Below are positions 47,731 to 58,236 of a stretch of 64,000 bases of DNA, one piece after another. Within the stretch, counting starts at the first letter, position 1. The number at the start of each line of letters is the position of its first letter. Under the pieces are notes generated by a model. That model saw only the letters and a program-made list of their open reading frames with translations. It did not search any database and was not told the DNA's origin. Made by a program: the position numbers and the translations under genes. The DNA is taken from assembly GCA_015065965.1 (NCBI GenBank), contig SVPH01000007.1, forward strand, positions 1 through 64,000. The letters run 5' to 3'. This DNA is from Oscillospiraceae bacterium. Its GTDB lineage: Bacteria > Bacillota > Clostridia > Oscillospirales > Acutalibacteraceae.

Positions 47731-47759
47731 ATTATATCATAAAGAAACCGACTTGTAAA
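47731..47759 (-). promoter_or_regulatory. rpsO promoter
   Basis: TTTACA (47754-47759), 17-nt spacer, TATAAT (47731-47736) on - strand. Confidence 0.6.
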
Positions 47760-47845
47760 GAGTTTTTTAAAAATTATTTTCACTGCCCAATTCGTGCTGT
47801 TTTGCATAGAATGGATTGAAAGCGTTTGCTTTCGCAGAAAAACAA

Positions 47846-47909
47846 GGCGGCTGCCGTCAACGGTGGCATTTATGCCCTTGGGGAGCCGGGCAGACACATG
47901 GCAGCCGCC
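47846..47909 (-). terminator. Branched stem-loop between M23 gene and rpsO
   Basis: GGCGGCTGCC...GGCAGCCGCC closing stem followed by TTGTTTTT on - strand. Confidence 0.5.
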
Positions 47910-47920
47910 ATCATCATAGA

Positions 47921-48610
47921 TTATTCTGCTGAATTATCTCCGACTTTATTCAGCGCCTTAAGTGGGTCAACATATTCACCGTCAATCAGAATTTCAAGGT
48001 GAAGATGATCACTGTCGCTGATTTCAACAGGGATATGTCCGAGAGAACCTATTTTATCGTACTTTTCAACCTCGCTGCCTTCGGGCAGGCAACTGCCGCT
48101 TTTGAGCCCGCAGTAACGTACGGTCATTCCGTTGCCGTGGTCAATCTCAACAACCGTACCCCAGAAACTGTCGTCATAAACCTTTTTAACGGTGCCGTTT
48201 GAAACAGCAACAACATCGTTGCCTGCACTGCCGCCGAAATCAACGCCGTTATGAACTCTCCAGTCGCCCATTGTTTTAGACTCCACCATTTCGCCGTTGC
48301 TGAAATCTTTTGTGATATCCGTGCCCATAGGCAAAGCAAAATTGCCTGAGAAAGGTTTGTTCCCTTCAACTTTTTCGGTTGTGGAATAAACTCGCTCATC
48401 CTCGATGCCGCTGACTCCGATGTTAACCTCGTGGGTCAGCGGCTGAGTTGTTTCTTCAATGCTCCACTGAACGGTTACACGGCTGAAATCCTCTTCGCTT
48501 TCTGTTTCGGGAGAACCGACAAAACCGATTGTTGCGCCAATGCCGACCGCAACAAGGCATATCGCAAGGGCAAGATAAATATTGGGATATTTTTTGATTT
48601 TCTTTTTCAT
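47921..48610 (-). CDS. M23-family peptidase, membrane anchored (SpoIIQ-like)
   Basis: N-terminal TM; WRVHNGVDFGGSAGNDVVAVSNGTVKKVYDDSFWGTVVEIDHGNG; HLHLEI. Confidence 0.85.
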   Translation of the reverse strand: MKKKIKKYPNIYLALAICLVAVGIGATIGFVGSPETESEEDFSRVTVQWSIEETTQPLTHEVNIGVSGIEDERVYSTTEKVEGNKPFSGNFALPMGTDITKDFSNGEMVESKTMGDWRVHNGVDFGGSAGNDVVAVSNGTVKKVYDDSFWGTVVEIDHGNGMTVRYCGLKSGSCLPEGSEVEKYDKIGSLGHIPVEISDSDHLHLEILIDGEYVDPLKALNKVGDNSAE

Positions 48611-48803
48611 AGAAAAGCCTCTTTTCGCTGTTGTTTTCCCTCATATTTTTGGCAAAGAGAGTCCGTTTTATTCTTTAACAGCATTGAATACCAAAAAAAT
48701 TGAGCGTAACGGCAAAAATTTGAAAATATCTCTTGATACTTGCGGAGTTTTCTGCAATAATAATAGGGTATAAGTAAAATTATATTTATAGGAGTGTATA
48801 TAT

Positions 48804-50465
48804 TTGGATAATAAAAAACTTGCGGAACTTCTTTTTCCTCAAATTGATAAAACACCCGATTATTATGAGGAACTTTATCCCGAAAGAGGTCTTGCAGAGG
48901 GTGCAAGGGTAACCCGTTTTGCTCCTTCTCCTACAGGCTATCTTCATATCGGCGGTCTTTTCGGCGCACTTGTCGATGTGCTGACCGCTCAGTCAACAGG
49001 CGGCGTTTCATACCTCAGAATTGAGGATACCGATAAAAAACGTGAAATTGATGACGGTGTATCCGCTATTATCAACGGTTTTGATTACTTCGGCGTTGAG
49101 TTCAATGAAGGCGTAACGGGTTTTGGCACAGAAAAAGGCGCATACGGTCCATACACCCAAAGCCAGCGTGCAGAGATTTATCAGACAGTTGCAAAGAGCC
49201 TTGTTGAAAAGGGTCTTGCATACCCTTGCTTCTGCACCGCAGATGAACTTTCAGAACTGCGCAAAGAGCAGGAACAGGGCGATGCGCTTATTTGGGGCTA
49301 CTTCGGCAAATGGGCGAAGTGCCGCGACCTTACATTCGAACAGATTGAAAAGAATATTGCTGACGGCAAACCCTGGGTTCTTCGTTTGCGTTCAGAGGGT
49401 AATGAAGATAAAAAAATCATGTTTGACGATGTTATCAGAGGCAAGATTGAAATGCCTGCTAACATAATTGACGAGGTTCTTCTCAAATCAGACGGAATTC
49501 CCACATATCATTTTGCCCATGCGTGCGATGACCATTTTATGAGGACAACCCATGTTATCCGCGGTGAAGAATGGATATCATCAGTTCCCAAGCATATCGA
49601 ACTTTTCAAGGCTTGCGGATACAAAGTTCCCAAGTATGCTCATACACCGCAGGTTCTTAAAATTGATGAGGAAACAGGCGATAAGCGTAAACTTTCAAAG
49701 AGAAAAGACCCTGAAGCAGCAGTCAGTTATTTTGTTGAGGGTGGCTTCCCCAAGGAGAGTGTGCTTGAATACCTGCTCACTCTCATCAACTCAAACTTTG
49801 AGGATTGGCGCAGAGCAAATCCCAAGGAGGATATTTCAAAGTTCCCCTTCAACCTCAAAAAGATGAGTGCGAGCGGATGTCTTTTCGATCTTGTAAAACT
49901 TAACGACGTAAGCAAGAATGTTATCTCCGTTATGAGCGCACAGCAGGTTTATGATAACATTGCGGAATGGGCAAAGGACAATGACCCCGAATTTTACGCA
50001 ATCTTTACCGCAAACCCTGAGTATTCAACCGCTGCCGTCAATATTGACAGGGAGAATCCCAAACCCCGTAAGGATATTGCAAAGTGGAGCGAAGTTAAGG
50101 ATTATTTCTCATATCTCTATAACGAACTCTATACCGCGGATTACACTCTGCCGGAGAATGTTTCAAACGCAGATGCCGCCGCGATAATTGAAAAATACAT
50201 CGGCGAGTTCTCACTTGCAGATGATAAAGATCAATGGTTTGCAAGAATCAAGGATATGTGCGAACCTCTCGGCTTTACACCGAATGTTAAGGAATACAAA
50301 AAGAATCCCGATGCATTCAAAGGTCATGTCGGCGATGTTTCAACAGTTATCAGAATTGCGCTTACTTCACGCAGAAACACACCTGACCTTTATTCAATAA
50401 TGAATCTTCTCGGAGAAGATGAAATAAAAGCAAGGCTTAACGAAGCCTTAAATACTTGGAAATAA
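48804..50465 (+). CDS. gltX: Glutamyl-tRNA synthetase
   Basis: RFAPSPTGYLHIGGL, KLSKRKDP; TTG start. Confidence 0.95.
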   Translation: MDNKKLAELLFPQIDKTPDYYEELYPERGLAEGARVTRFAPSPTGYLHIGGLFGALVDVLTAQSTGGVSYLRIEDTDKKREIDDGVSAIINGFDYFGVEFNEGVTGFGTEKGAYGPYTQSQRAEIYQTVAKSLVEKGLAYPCFCTADELSELRKEQEQGDALIWGYFGKWAKCRDLTFEQIEKNIADGKPWVLRLRSEGNEDKKIMFDDVIRGKIEMPANIIDEVLLKSDGIPTYHFAHACDDHFMRTTHVIRGEEWISSVPKHIELFKACGYKVPKYAHTPQVLKIDEETGDKRKLSKRKDPEAAVSYFVEGGFPKESVLEYLLTLINSNFEDWRRANPKEDISKFPFNLKKMSASGCLFDLVKLNDVSKNVISVMSAQQVYDNIAEWAKDNDPEFYAIFTANPEYSTAAVNIDRENPKPRKDIAKWSEVKDYFSYLYNELYTADYTLPENVSNADAAAIIEKYIGEFSLADDKDQWFARIKDMCEPLGFTPNVKEYKKNPDAFKGHVGDVSTVIRIALTSRRNTPDLYSIMNLLGEDEIKARLNEALNTWK

Positions 50466-50487
50466 ACACTGAAAGGACAGAAAAACA

Positions 50488-52143
50488 ATGGACGAAATCA
50501 ATACCACCTCCAATTTTATATATGACTTCATTGACGAAGATCTTGCAAACGGCGTGAATACCCGTATTCAGACCCGTTTTCCGCCTGAACCCAACGGTTA
50601 TCTTCATATCGGCCATGCAAAGGCTATCTGCATTGACTTCAGCACTGCGGAAAAATACGGCGGCGAATGCAACCTGCGTCTTGACGATACCAACCCTTCA
50701 AAGGAAGATGTTGAGTATGTTGACGCAATCAAAGAGGATATCGAATGGCTCGGCTATAAGTGGAACAAAGTTCTTTATGCTTCAAGTTATTTTGATTTCA
50801 TTTATGAATGTGCAATTAAACTTATCAAGAAGGGTAAGGCTTATGTCTGCGATCTTTCAGCCGATGAAATCAGAGAATACAGAGGAACTCTTACCGAACC
50901 CGGTAAGAACAGCCCCTACCGTGAGCGTTCAATTGAAGAAAATCTTGACCTTTTTGCAAGAATGACAAACGGCGAATTTGCCGACGGTGAAAGAACACTC
51001 CGAGCAAAGATTGATATGGCATCGCCCAATATCAATATGCGTGACCCCGTTATTTACAGAATTGCTCATGTTTCACATCACCAGACAGGCGATAAATGGT
51101 GCGTTTACCCCATGTATGACTTTGCACATCCTCTTTCGGATGCAAGGGAAGGCGTAACCTATTCGCTCTGTTCGCTTGAGTTTGAAAACCACAGACCTCT
51201 TTATGACTGGTTCATTAAAGAAATCGGCTTTGAAGAGCCTCCCAGACAGATTGAGTTTGCCCGCCTTAACCTTAATTACTGCGTAACAAGCAAGAGATAC
51301 AACCTTGCAATGGTTCAGAACGGCACCGTTGACGGTTGGGATGACCCCAGAATGATTACTCTCAGCGGTATGAGAAGAAGAGGCTATCCTGCAGCGGCTG
51401 TGCGTGATTTCATAACCCGCATCGGCGTTTCAAAAGCAGACAGCGTTATTGATTACGGTTTGCTTGAAGCCTGCGTAAGAGATAACCTTAACGAAAATGC
51501 GCCCAGAGCAATGGCTGTTCTCAGACCTCTCAAGGTTGTTATCGATAATTATCCCGAAGGACAGAGCGAAGAAATAGAGGTTGAAATCAACCCCCTTAAG
51601 CCCGAACTCGGAAAAAGAACAGTTCATTTCTCAAGAGAAATCTTCGTTGAGCGTGATGACTTTATGATTGAGCCTCCCAAAAAGTATTTCAGGCTTTATC
51701 CCGGCAACGAAGTACGTCTTAAGAGTGCATACCTTGTAACCTGCAACAGTTGGGAAACCGACGAAAACGGCGAGGTTACCTGCCTGCATTGCACTTATGA
51801 CCCTGCATCAAAGGGCGGCGAAGCTCCCGACGGAAGAAAGGTCAGAGGTACAATTCATTGGGTCAGCGCTTCGGACAGCGCTCCCTGTGAAATCCGTCTT
51901 TATGACCGTCTTTTCAATGCTGAAAATCCCATGGTTGACGGCAAGGAGAATTATCTTGACCATCTTAATCCCAACTCACTTGAAATCCTCACGGGATGTC
52001 TTGTTGAGGGCGGACTCAGAGATTCAAAGTGCGGCGATACCTTCCAGTTTATGCGTCAGGGCTATTTTTGCGTTGATAAAACATCAACAGACGGCAAACT
52101 TGTTTTCAACCGCACGGTTGCTCTTAATTCCTCATGGAAATAA
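50488..52143 (+). CDS. glnS: Glutaminyl-tRNA synthetase
   Basis: [31 protein letters not shown]. Confidence 0.95.
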   Translation: MDEINTTSNFIYDFIDEDLANGVNTRIQTRFPPEPNGYLHIGHAKAICIDFSTAEKYGGECNLRLDDTNPSKEDVEYVDAIKEDIEWLGYKWNKVLYASSYFDFIYECAIKLIKKGKAYVCDLSADEIREYRGTLTEPGKNSPYRERSIEENLDLFARMTNGEFADGERTLRAKIDMASPNINMRDPVIYRIAHVSHHQTGDKWCVYPMYDFAHPLSDAREGVTYSLCSLEFENHRPLYDWFIKEIGFEEPPRQIEFARLNLNYCVTSKRYNLAMVQNGTVDGWDDPRMITLSGMRRRGYPAAAVRDFITRIGVSKADSVIDYGLLEACVRDNLNENAPRAMAVLRPLKVVIDNYPEGQSEEIEVEINPLKPELGKRTVHFSREIFVERDDFMIEPPKKYFRLYPGNEVRLKSAYLVTCNSWETDENGEVTCLHCTYDPASKGGEAPDGRKVRGTIHWVSASDSAPCEIRLYDRLFNAENPMVDGKENYLDHLNPNSLEILTGCLVEGGLRDSKCGDTFQFMRQGYFCVDKTSTDGKLVFNRTVALNSSWK

Positions 52144-52160
52144 TGAAAGGATAGTTTAAA

Positions 52161-52784
52161 ATGAAAGTTCTTTACAGAATTGTCAATGCGCTTCTTGCGG
52201 CGGCAATGTTCCCCGTTATAATTTTTGTGGACTTTATTGCGTTCCGCCTTTCAACACCTTTGGTTGATACGGTAGGTCTTCAGGAATCGTTTTCAATTAA
52301 ATTTATTATTGATGTTATTACCGGTAAAGAAGCCTTTTGGTATGAAATGATTTTCAAAAACGGTTCGGGCACCTTTACATGGCCCGTAGCCCTTAACCCG
52401 ATAAAGGGCAGGCTGATTGCGTTTGCAGTCTGCTTTGTGCTGATTGTTCTTATTGCCCTTTTCATTATCATTTGGTCAATATTCAGCAACAAGCGTATAC
52501 CCATCCTTGCGGCAAGCATTGCAGGTCTTATTGCAACAATTGTTATGATTGCATGTTTCAATTCGGCAGCATCTCTCTTTGTGGACGGCACAATTAATAT
52601 TGTTAATGTGTTTTCAACAAACTGGATTGTTTCTCTGCTCGGAAATGCGGTTACAACAGACGGACTTATTCTCGGCGGATTCCACAACGGTGTATTGTTC
52701 CTGTTTATAGGTTTGCTTGTCTGGACAGGTGCATATTACCTTGTTGAACTTGGCGAAACCAAAGAAGAAAAAGCAAAAATTTAA
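52161..52784 (+). CDS. Multi-pass membrane protein, unknown
   Basis: Several hydrophobic helices; good SD. Confidence 0.7.
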   Translation: MKVLYRIVNALLAAAMFPVIIFVDFIAFRLSTPLVDTVGLQESFSIKFIIDVITGKEAFWYEMIFKNGSGTFTWPVALNPIKGRLIAFAVCFVLIVLIALFIIIWSIFSNKRIPILAASIAGLIATIVMIACFNSAASLFVDGTINIVNVFSTNWIVSLLGNAVTTDGLILGGFHNGVLFLFIGLLVWTGAYYLVELGETKEEKAKI

Positions 52785-52796
52785 TGAGGTGATAAC

Positions 52797-54626
52797 GTGA
52801 AAAGCGTTACATTTGATAAAATTAACCTCGGCGGTTTTTGGAAAAACAGATTTGATATAAATAAAACCGCAACAATACCCATGGTATATGACCGTTTTTC
52901 GGATACAGGCAGATTTGATGCTTTCAAGTTTGAGTGGAAAGATGGCGACCCGAACAGACCTCATATTTTTTGGGATTCCGATGTTGCAAAGTGGATTGAA
53001 GCGGTTGCTTATACAATCACCAAAACACCTGACAAGGAACTTGAGGCAATTGTTGACGGCGTTGTTGACCTTATTGAAAAGAACCGTGACGAAAGCGGAT
53101 ATTTTAATATTTATTTCACTGTCTGTGAGCCGGATAACCGCTTTACTAACCGCATGGCGCATGAACTTTACTGCGCAGGCCATCTTACAGAGGCGGCGAT
53201 TGCTTACTATAACGCAACGGGCAAGGATAAATTTCTGCGCCTGATGTGCGATTATATGGATTATATCGAAAAGGTGTTCATAATTGAAGATTCTGCTGAG
53301 TTCAGCACTCCCGGCCATGAAGAAATAGAACTTGCGCTGGTTAAACTTTATGACTGCACAGGCAATGAGAAATATCTTAAAATGAGCAGCCATTTTGTTG
53401 AAACAAGAGGAACATCAGAAAAAGACGAGAACAGCCCATATTATATCAGCCATGCTTATGACCAGACCCATAAACCCGTGCGTGAGCAGGAAAGGGCAAT
53501 CGGTCACAGCGTAAGAGCAACCTATCTCTACTGTGCTATGGCTGACCTTGCGTTAAGGCTCAATGACAAAACTCTTTATGATGCCTGCAGACGTCTTTTT
53601 ATGAGCATTGCCGAAAAGCAGATGTATATAACAGGCGGTATAGGCTCAACACATTACGGTGAGCGCTTTACTGAGGATTATCATTTGCCCAATGATGTTG
53701 CTTATTCCGAAACATGTGCATCTATCGGCCTTGCGCTTTTTGCAAGAAGAATGAGCCTTATTGAGCCCGATTCGATTTATGCCGATATTGCCGAAACTGC
53801 GATTTATAACTGTGCGCTTGCAGGTGTTTCTCTCAGCGGCAAAGCGTTCTTCTATGTAAATCCGCTTGAAATTAATGTTGAAAGACGAAGAAGAAACAAG
53901 GAATTTTTTCAGCATAATATCAGCGGCTTTGATATTACGCAGCGTGTGGAAGTTTTTGACTGTTCCTGCTGCCCTCCGAACATTGCAAGAATGATTGCTT
54001 CAATCGGTGATTTTCTCTATACATATAATAATGATACAGTTTTTGTTCATCATTATTTTAAGTCCGATGCGGAATTTGACGGAATAAAGATTGTTCAGAA
54101 CACCGAGTATCCGAATAACGGAGCGGTAAAACTGAATGTAAAGGGCATGAAGGGTAAAACGATTGCGGTCAGAATACCTTCATGGGCGGAGAATTACAGT
54201 ATCGGCGCAGAAGTCGCAAAAACAGAAAAAGGCTATGCATATATCGCAATTGATTGCGATGAGGCGGAAATCTGCCTTGATTTTGCAATGGAATGCCGCC
54301 TTGTTGCCGCAAATCCCGAAATTGAATCAGATGCAGGCAGAGTTGCTCTTTGCAGAGGACCTCTTGTTTATTGCGCAGAAAGAATTGATAACGGAATTGC
54401 TCTCAACAACCTCAGCATTTCTGCAGACCTCAATGCCGAAATTTTATTTAACGAAGAGATGCAGGCATATACCGTTGAAACTGACGGATTTGAGGATGGC
54501 GTATTTGATTCGCTTTACCGTACATACCGTCCCGATTTCAATTCAAGAAGAATAAAATTCATTCCGTATTTTGCTTTTGCAAACAGAGGCGAAAGCGATA
54601 TGCTGGTTTGGGTGAGAATAAAATAA
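52797..54626 (+). CDS. GH127-like (DUF1680) beta-L-arabinofuranosidase-type protein
   Basis: LGGFWKNRFDINKTATIP..., YITGGIGSTHYGERFTEDYHLPNDVAYSETCASIG, DCSCCPPNIARMIASI. Confidence 0.85.
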   Translation: MKSVTFDKINLGGFWKNRFDINKTATIPMVYDRFSDTGRFDAFKFEWKDGDPNRPHIFWDSDVAKWIEAVAYTITKTPDKELEAIVDGVVDLIEKNRDESGYFNIYFTVCEPDNRFTNRMAHELYCAGHLTEAAIAYYNATGKDKFLRLMCDYMDYIEKVFIIEDSAEFSTPGHEEIELALVKLYDCTGNEKYLKMSSHFVETRGTSEKDENSPYYISHAYDQTHKPVREQERAIGHSVRATYLYCAMADLALRLNDKTLYDACRRLFMSIAEKQMYITGGIGSTHYGERFTEDYHLPNDVAYSETCASIGLALFARRMSLIEPDSIYADIAETAIYNCALAGVSLSGKAFFYVNPLEINVERRRRNKEFFQHNISGFDITQRVEVFDCSCCPPNIARMIASIGDFLYTYNNDTVFVHHYFKSDAEFDGIKIVQNTEYPNNGAVKLNVKGMKGKTIAVRIPSWAENYSIGAEVAKTEKGYAYIAIDCDEAEICLDFAMECRLVAANPEIESDAGRVALCRGPLVYCAERIDNGIALNNLSISADLNAEILFNEEMQAYTVETDGFEDGVFDSLYRTYRPDFNSRRIKFIPYFAFANRGESDMLVWVRIK

Positions 54627-54716
54627 TTCAATATGAATAAAAACGCTCCTTTAAGGCAAAATAATTCCAAACGGAAATCATCTTCCATTGAATTTTTTGC
54701 AAAAAGGAGCATTTTT

Positions 54717-54965
54717 ATGAAAAGAATATCATTTGCAATTATTGCCGCGGTTATCCTTATATCGGTTGTTTTTGCAGCATGCAACGGCACTGAAACGGGC
54801 AAGGTTTCAGACACGCAGAATAATGACCCCGTACTGACAACTCTTGAAGATATGCTTACCGAGGCGATGACAGATATGGAGAATATGTTTACCGACAATG
54901 TATCGGATACAAGCAGTTCTTCGGAGCACGATGCTTCATCGGCCAACACATCAACAACAGCATAA
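54717..54965 (+). CDS. Small lipoprotein
   Basis: MKRISFAIIAAVILISVVFAACNGTE lipobox; start after SD aaggag. Confidence 0.65.
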   Translation: MKRISFAIIAAVILISVVFAACNGTETGKVSDTQNNDPVLTTLEDMLTEAMTDMENMFTDNVSDTSSSSEHDASSANTSTTA

Positions 54966-54971
54966 AAAGAG

Positions 54972-55005
54972 GACTCCGCATCAAGCCGATGCGGAGTCCT
55001 TTACG
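54972..55005. terminator. Bidirectional terminator
   Basis: ggactccgcatc aagcc gatgcggagtcc. Confidence 0.75.
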
Positions 55006-55012
55006 GTTTTAA

Positions 55013-55900
55013 TTAATATTTGATGTCTGAGAATGTTGCGTTTGTAACTGCAGCGCCGCTGCCGTTGATTGTTACAACTGCCTTAAGAGCAAGAGTTGCA
55101 TCAAAAGCATATGAATACTTGATGTTTGTGATCTTGCCGTCTGCAACGGTAACTTCAACCTTTATGTTCTTGTAGTTTACGTTTGTATTGTTAACTGTGA
55201 TTGCATTTGTGAAATCAGCAATACCTTCAACAACTTCTTCGTGTGTGATAAAGTCATTTGTGAATCTTGAAAGAGGAGTAGCGCCTGTCTTCTTGGGGTT
55301 TGTTGCGTTAGCAAGTGTGAACTTGTAAACGCCGTTTGCATATGAGAATGAACCAAGGTCGCTTTCTTTGAGAGATGTAGCCTTAATCTTGTAGTTATCG
55401 CTGAGATCATCTTTGGGGAAAGCACCCTTCTTTGTGCCTATACCGAGGAAACCGCCAACAACTGTGTCGAGGTTTGAGTTCTCATCGATTGCGCTGATGA
55501 TGCCGTTAAGAATGCCTGTTGCACTGCCAACATCAATGGGGCTTGTGTACTCACAGTTTCTGTTGAAGTTATATTTGCCCTTTGCAGCCTTTGCTGTTTC
55601 AGCGTTAAGGAACTTAACGAAATCAGCCTTTGACATTTCAGCGTTTGCAACTGTTGTTTCACCTGCTGCAGTTGTTGTTTCGCCTGCTGCGGTTGTTTCA
55701 TCTGCTGCAGTTGTTGTTTCGTCTGCTGCTGCAGTTGTTTCGTCTGTAACGGGTGCTGCTGTTGTTTCATCTGCAACGGGAGCATCTGTTGTTTCGTCTG
55801 CTACGGTTGTGGTTGTTGTTTCATTGTCTCCGTTATCGCCGCATGCTGCAAAAGCAAAGAGCATTGCAAAAGCGAGAAGAACAGCAAGAATCTTTTTCAT
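55013..55900 (-). CDS. Lipoprotein with repetitive Thr/Ala-rich linker
   Basis: MKKILAVLLAFAMLFAFAACGDNG lipobox, then repeated ADETTAA/AGETTTA units. Confidence 0.75.
   Translation of the reverse strand: MKKILAVLLAFAMLFAFAACGDNGDNETTTTTVADETTDAPVADETTAAPVTDETTAAADETTTAADETTAAGETTTAAGETTVANAEMSKADFVKFLNAETAKAAKGKYNFNRNCEYTSPIDVGSATGILNGIISAIDENSNLDTVVGGFLGIGTKKGAFPKDDLSDNYKIKATSLKESDLGSFSYANGVYKFTLANATNPKKTGATPLSRFTNDFITHEEVVEGIADFTNAITVNNTNVNYKNIKVEVTVADGKITNIKYSYAFDATLALKAVVTINGSGAAVTNATFSDIKY
55635..55825 (-). repeat. Degenerate in-frame minisatellite encoding the (A/V)DETTAA linker
   Basis: Repeated gttgtttcgtctgctgc/gttgtttcatctgc-type units. Confidence 0.7.
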
Positions 55901-56128
55901 GGTTTTTCCTCCTGAAAATATGTTTTTTGTTTTTGCGCGCAAAACGCACACTACTTAATTATAAAAATACCTCATAATGAACATTTTGTCAAGTATGAAA
56001 GTTTAAAACAGGTTTACAAAAATCAACCGTTGTTTTTATGAATATTTACATAAAGTTAATATTTATGGGTGACATATTTAAAAAAATATGTTATAATTAC
56101 ATTAATTATATAATGGAGGACTGTGCGC

Positions 56129-56893
56129 ATGGCAATCAAACGGTTTGTTTCATGGAATGTTAACGGAATAAGGGCTTGCCTTCAGAAGGATTTTTACGAG
56201 AGTTTTGCTGCTCTTGATGCGGATATCTTCTGCCTGCAGGAAACAAAGATGCAGGAGGGTCAGGCAGAACTTAATCTTGACGGGTACAGTCAGTTCTGGA
56301 ATTATGCCGAAAAGAAGGGCTATTCCGGCACAGCCGTTTTTTCAAAAGAAGAGCCGGTTTCGGTTACATACGGCATCGGAATCCCCGAGCACGATACTGA
56401 GGGCAGAGTCATTACGCTTGAATTTGAAAATTATTACTTTATAACCGTTTATGTTCCCAATGCGCGTGACGGGCTTGTAAGGCTTGATTACCGCATGGAG
56501 TGGGAAGATGCATTCAGAAAATATATATGCGCACTTGACGAAAAAAAGCCTGTTGTTTTTTGCGGCGACCTTAATGTTGCCCATAAAGAAATAGACCTTA
56601 AAAATCCGAAAACCAACCGCAGAAATCCCGGTTTTACCGACGAGGAAAGAGGCAAATTCAGCGATATGCTGGCAAGCGGTTTTGTTGATTCTTTCAGATA
56701 TTTTTATCCTGACCTTGAGGGAGCATACAGTTGGTGGTCATACCGCTTTTCCGCAAGGGCAAAGAACGCAGGATGGAGAATTGATTACTTTATAGTTTCA
56801 GAGAAACTTAAAGAGCGCATGAAAGATGCGAAAATACACAATGAAATTTTCGGCTCGGACCACTGTCCGGTTGAACTTGAAATTGATGTGTGA
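56129..56893 (+). CDS. Exodeoxyribonuclease III
   Basis: KRFVSWNVNGIRACLQKDF, FCLQETKMQ, CGDLNVAHKEIDL, GSDHCPVELEI. Confidence 0.95.
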   Translation: MAIKRFVSWNVNGIRACLQKDFYESFAALDADIFCLQETKMQEGQAELNLDGYSQFWNYAEKKGYSGTAVFSKEEPVSVTYGIGIPEHDTEGRVITLEFENYYFITVYVPNARDGLVRLDYRMEWEDAFRKYICALDEKKPVVFCGDLNVAHKEIDLKNPKTNRRNPGFTDEERGKFSDMLASGFVDSFRYFYPDLEGAYSWWSYRFSARAKNAGWRIDYFIVSEKLKERMKDAKIHNEIFGSDHCPVELEIDV

Positions 56894-56910
56894 TGAAGGA
56901 GAAATTAATT

Positions 56911-58206
56911 ATGAATTCAAAAACATTAAAAATTCTTTGCGCCGTTCTGGCAGTGGTTATGGCTGTTTCGGGTGTGGTTTTCTTTATGTCAACGCTTGAC
57001 AAAGAGCCTTCTGCAAACATCGGCAGCGCAGAACCCGAAGTTTTTTCATATGAGCAGAGTGCTTATACAACAAACTCCGCTCTTTCCGTTAAAGGTGTAA
57101 ACGGTGAAATCTATCTGCCCACGGATTTTGAAAATATTTATTATACCGCAACTCTTGACGGCAGCGTGAAATTCTTTGAGTATTCCGGCGGTCAGTTGTT
57201 TGCAAGCACGCTTGCTCCCAAACAGGTTAAAACAAGTATCAAAGCAAGCCGCATTTCAATCCCCGTAACGGTAAATTATATTGAAAAAGACGGCAAGGTA
57301 TGCGGCTACGGCGTTTTCACATCGGATATGAGTGCGGATGTTGATGTTTATGCCTATGCTTTTGTTAAACTCACAATGAAGCCTGCAGGCTACGGCAGCG
57401 GTCACCTTCTCCTTGCCGATTTTGATAAGAACAACTTCTATAATGCGGAAAAACTTTATTCTGAAATCTATAATTTCAATCTCGAAAGCGGTAAGGCTTC
57501 AACATATGTTTCAAATCACACAAGAATGATTGATTCAAACGGCACCTTCCGTCAGGACTGGACCTTGCTTACCGATGATTTCATCAAAAATCTCGGCGAT
57601 GCAAAATATTTCCTTTCATCAAGATATTATAACGAGGACGATAAGGGTCAGAGAGCGGATGTTATGGTGCTCTCAAGTGCATACAAGCCTCAGATAGTTG
57701 TTGAAGATATCCTCGGTGTATGGTTTGTTAACGATGCAAACGGCATGCATTACCTTAAAAAGAACGAAAACGGCTTTGCAAACATGCTTAAAACGGGTGA
57801 CGGCGAGATTGTTCTCACTCAGTTTGATGGAGATTGGAGCGCAGATTACCTTCAGTGCGGCAAGTATCTTATAAACAAAAAGAGCCTTGTGATGGTTGAC
57901 CTGTTCACAGGCGTATCACAGACTTTTAAAGGAATTAATATTGAATCGGCAGATGTATTTTCACTCAGTCCCGACGGCACAAAGGCTGTTTTTGCCTCAT
58001 ACGGCGAGGCAAACGCAAACGGAACGCTTATTCAGAGCGTTACCTACTGCACGGTTGACGGCTCGGCTGCTCCTGCTGTTTATACAGAACCCATGCTTTT
58101 CAGCGAAAGTTCAGGTTTTGTATGGCTTGATAACTCAAGCGTTATGAGCGTGCGTGCTCTTTCGGCAGACGGCGCAAAGGCAGGCTCGGTTTCATATACT
58201 TTCTGA
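56911..58206 (+). CDS. Membrane-anchored/extracytoplasmic protein of unknown function
   Basis: N-terminal TM; full-length ORF with SD. Confidence 0.7.
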   Translation: MNSKTLKILCAVLAVVMAVSGVVFFMSTLDKEPSANIGSAEPEVFSYEQSAYTTNSALSVKGVNGEIYLPTDFENIYYTATLDGSVKFFEYSGGQLFASTLAPKQVKTSIKASRISIPVTVNYIEKDGKVCGYGVFTSDMSADVDVYAYAFVKLTMKPAGYGSGHLLLADFDKNNFYNAEKLYSEIYNFNLESGKASTYVSNHTRMIDSNGTFRQDWTLLTDDFIKNLGDAKYFLSSRYYNEDDKGQRADVMVLSSAYKPQIVVEDILGVWFVNDANGMHYLKKNENGFANMLKTGDGEIVLTQFDGDWSADYLQCGKYLINKKSLVMVDLFTGVSQTFKGINIESADVFSLSPDGTKAVFASYGEANANGTLIQSVTYCTVDGSAAPAVYTEPMLFSESSGFVWLDNSSVMSVRALSADGAKAGSVSYTF

Positions 58207-58211
58207 ATAAA

Positions 58212-58230
58212 AAAGCAGCCGAAAGGCTGC
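58212..58230. terminator. Terminator
   Basis: agcagcc gaaa ggctgct. Confidence 0.6.
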
Positions 58231-58236
58231 TCTCTG

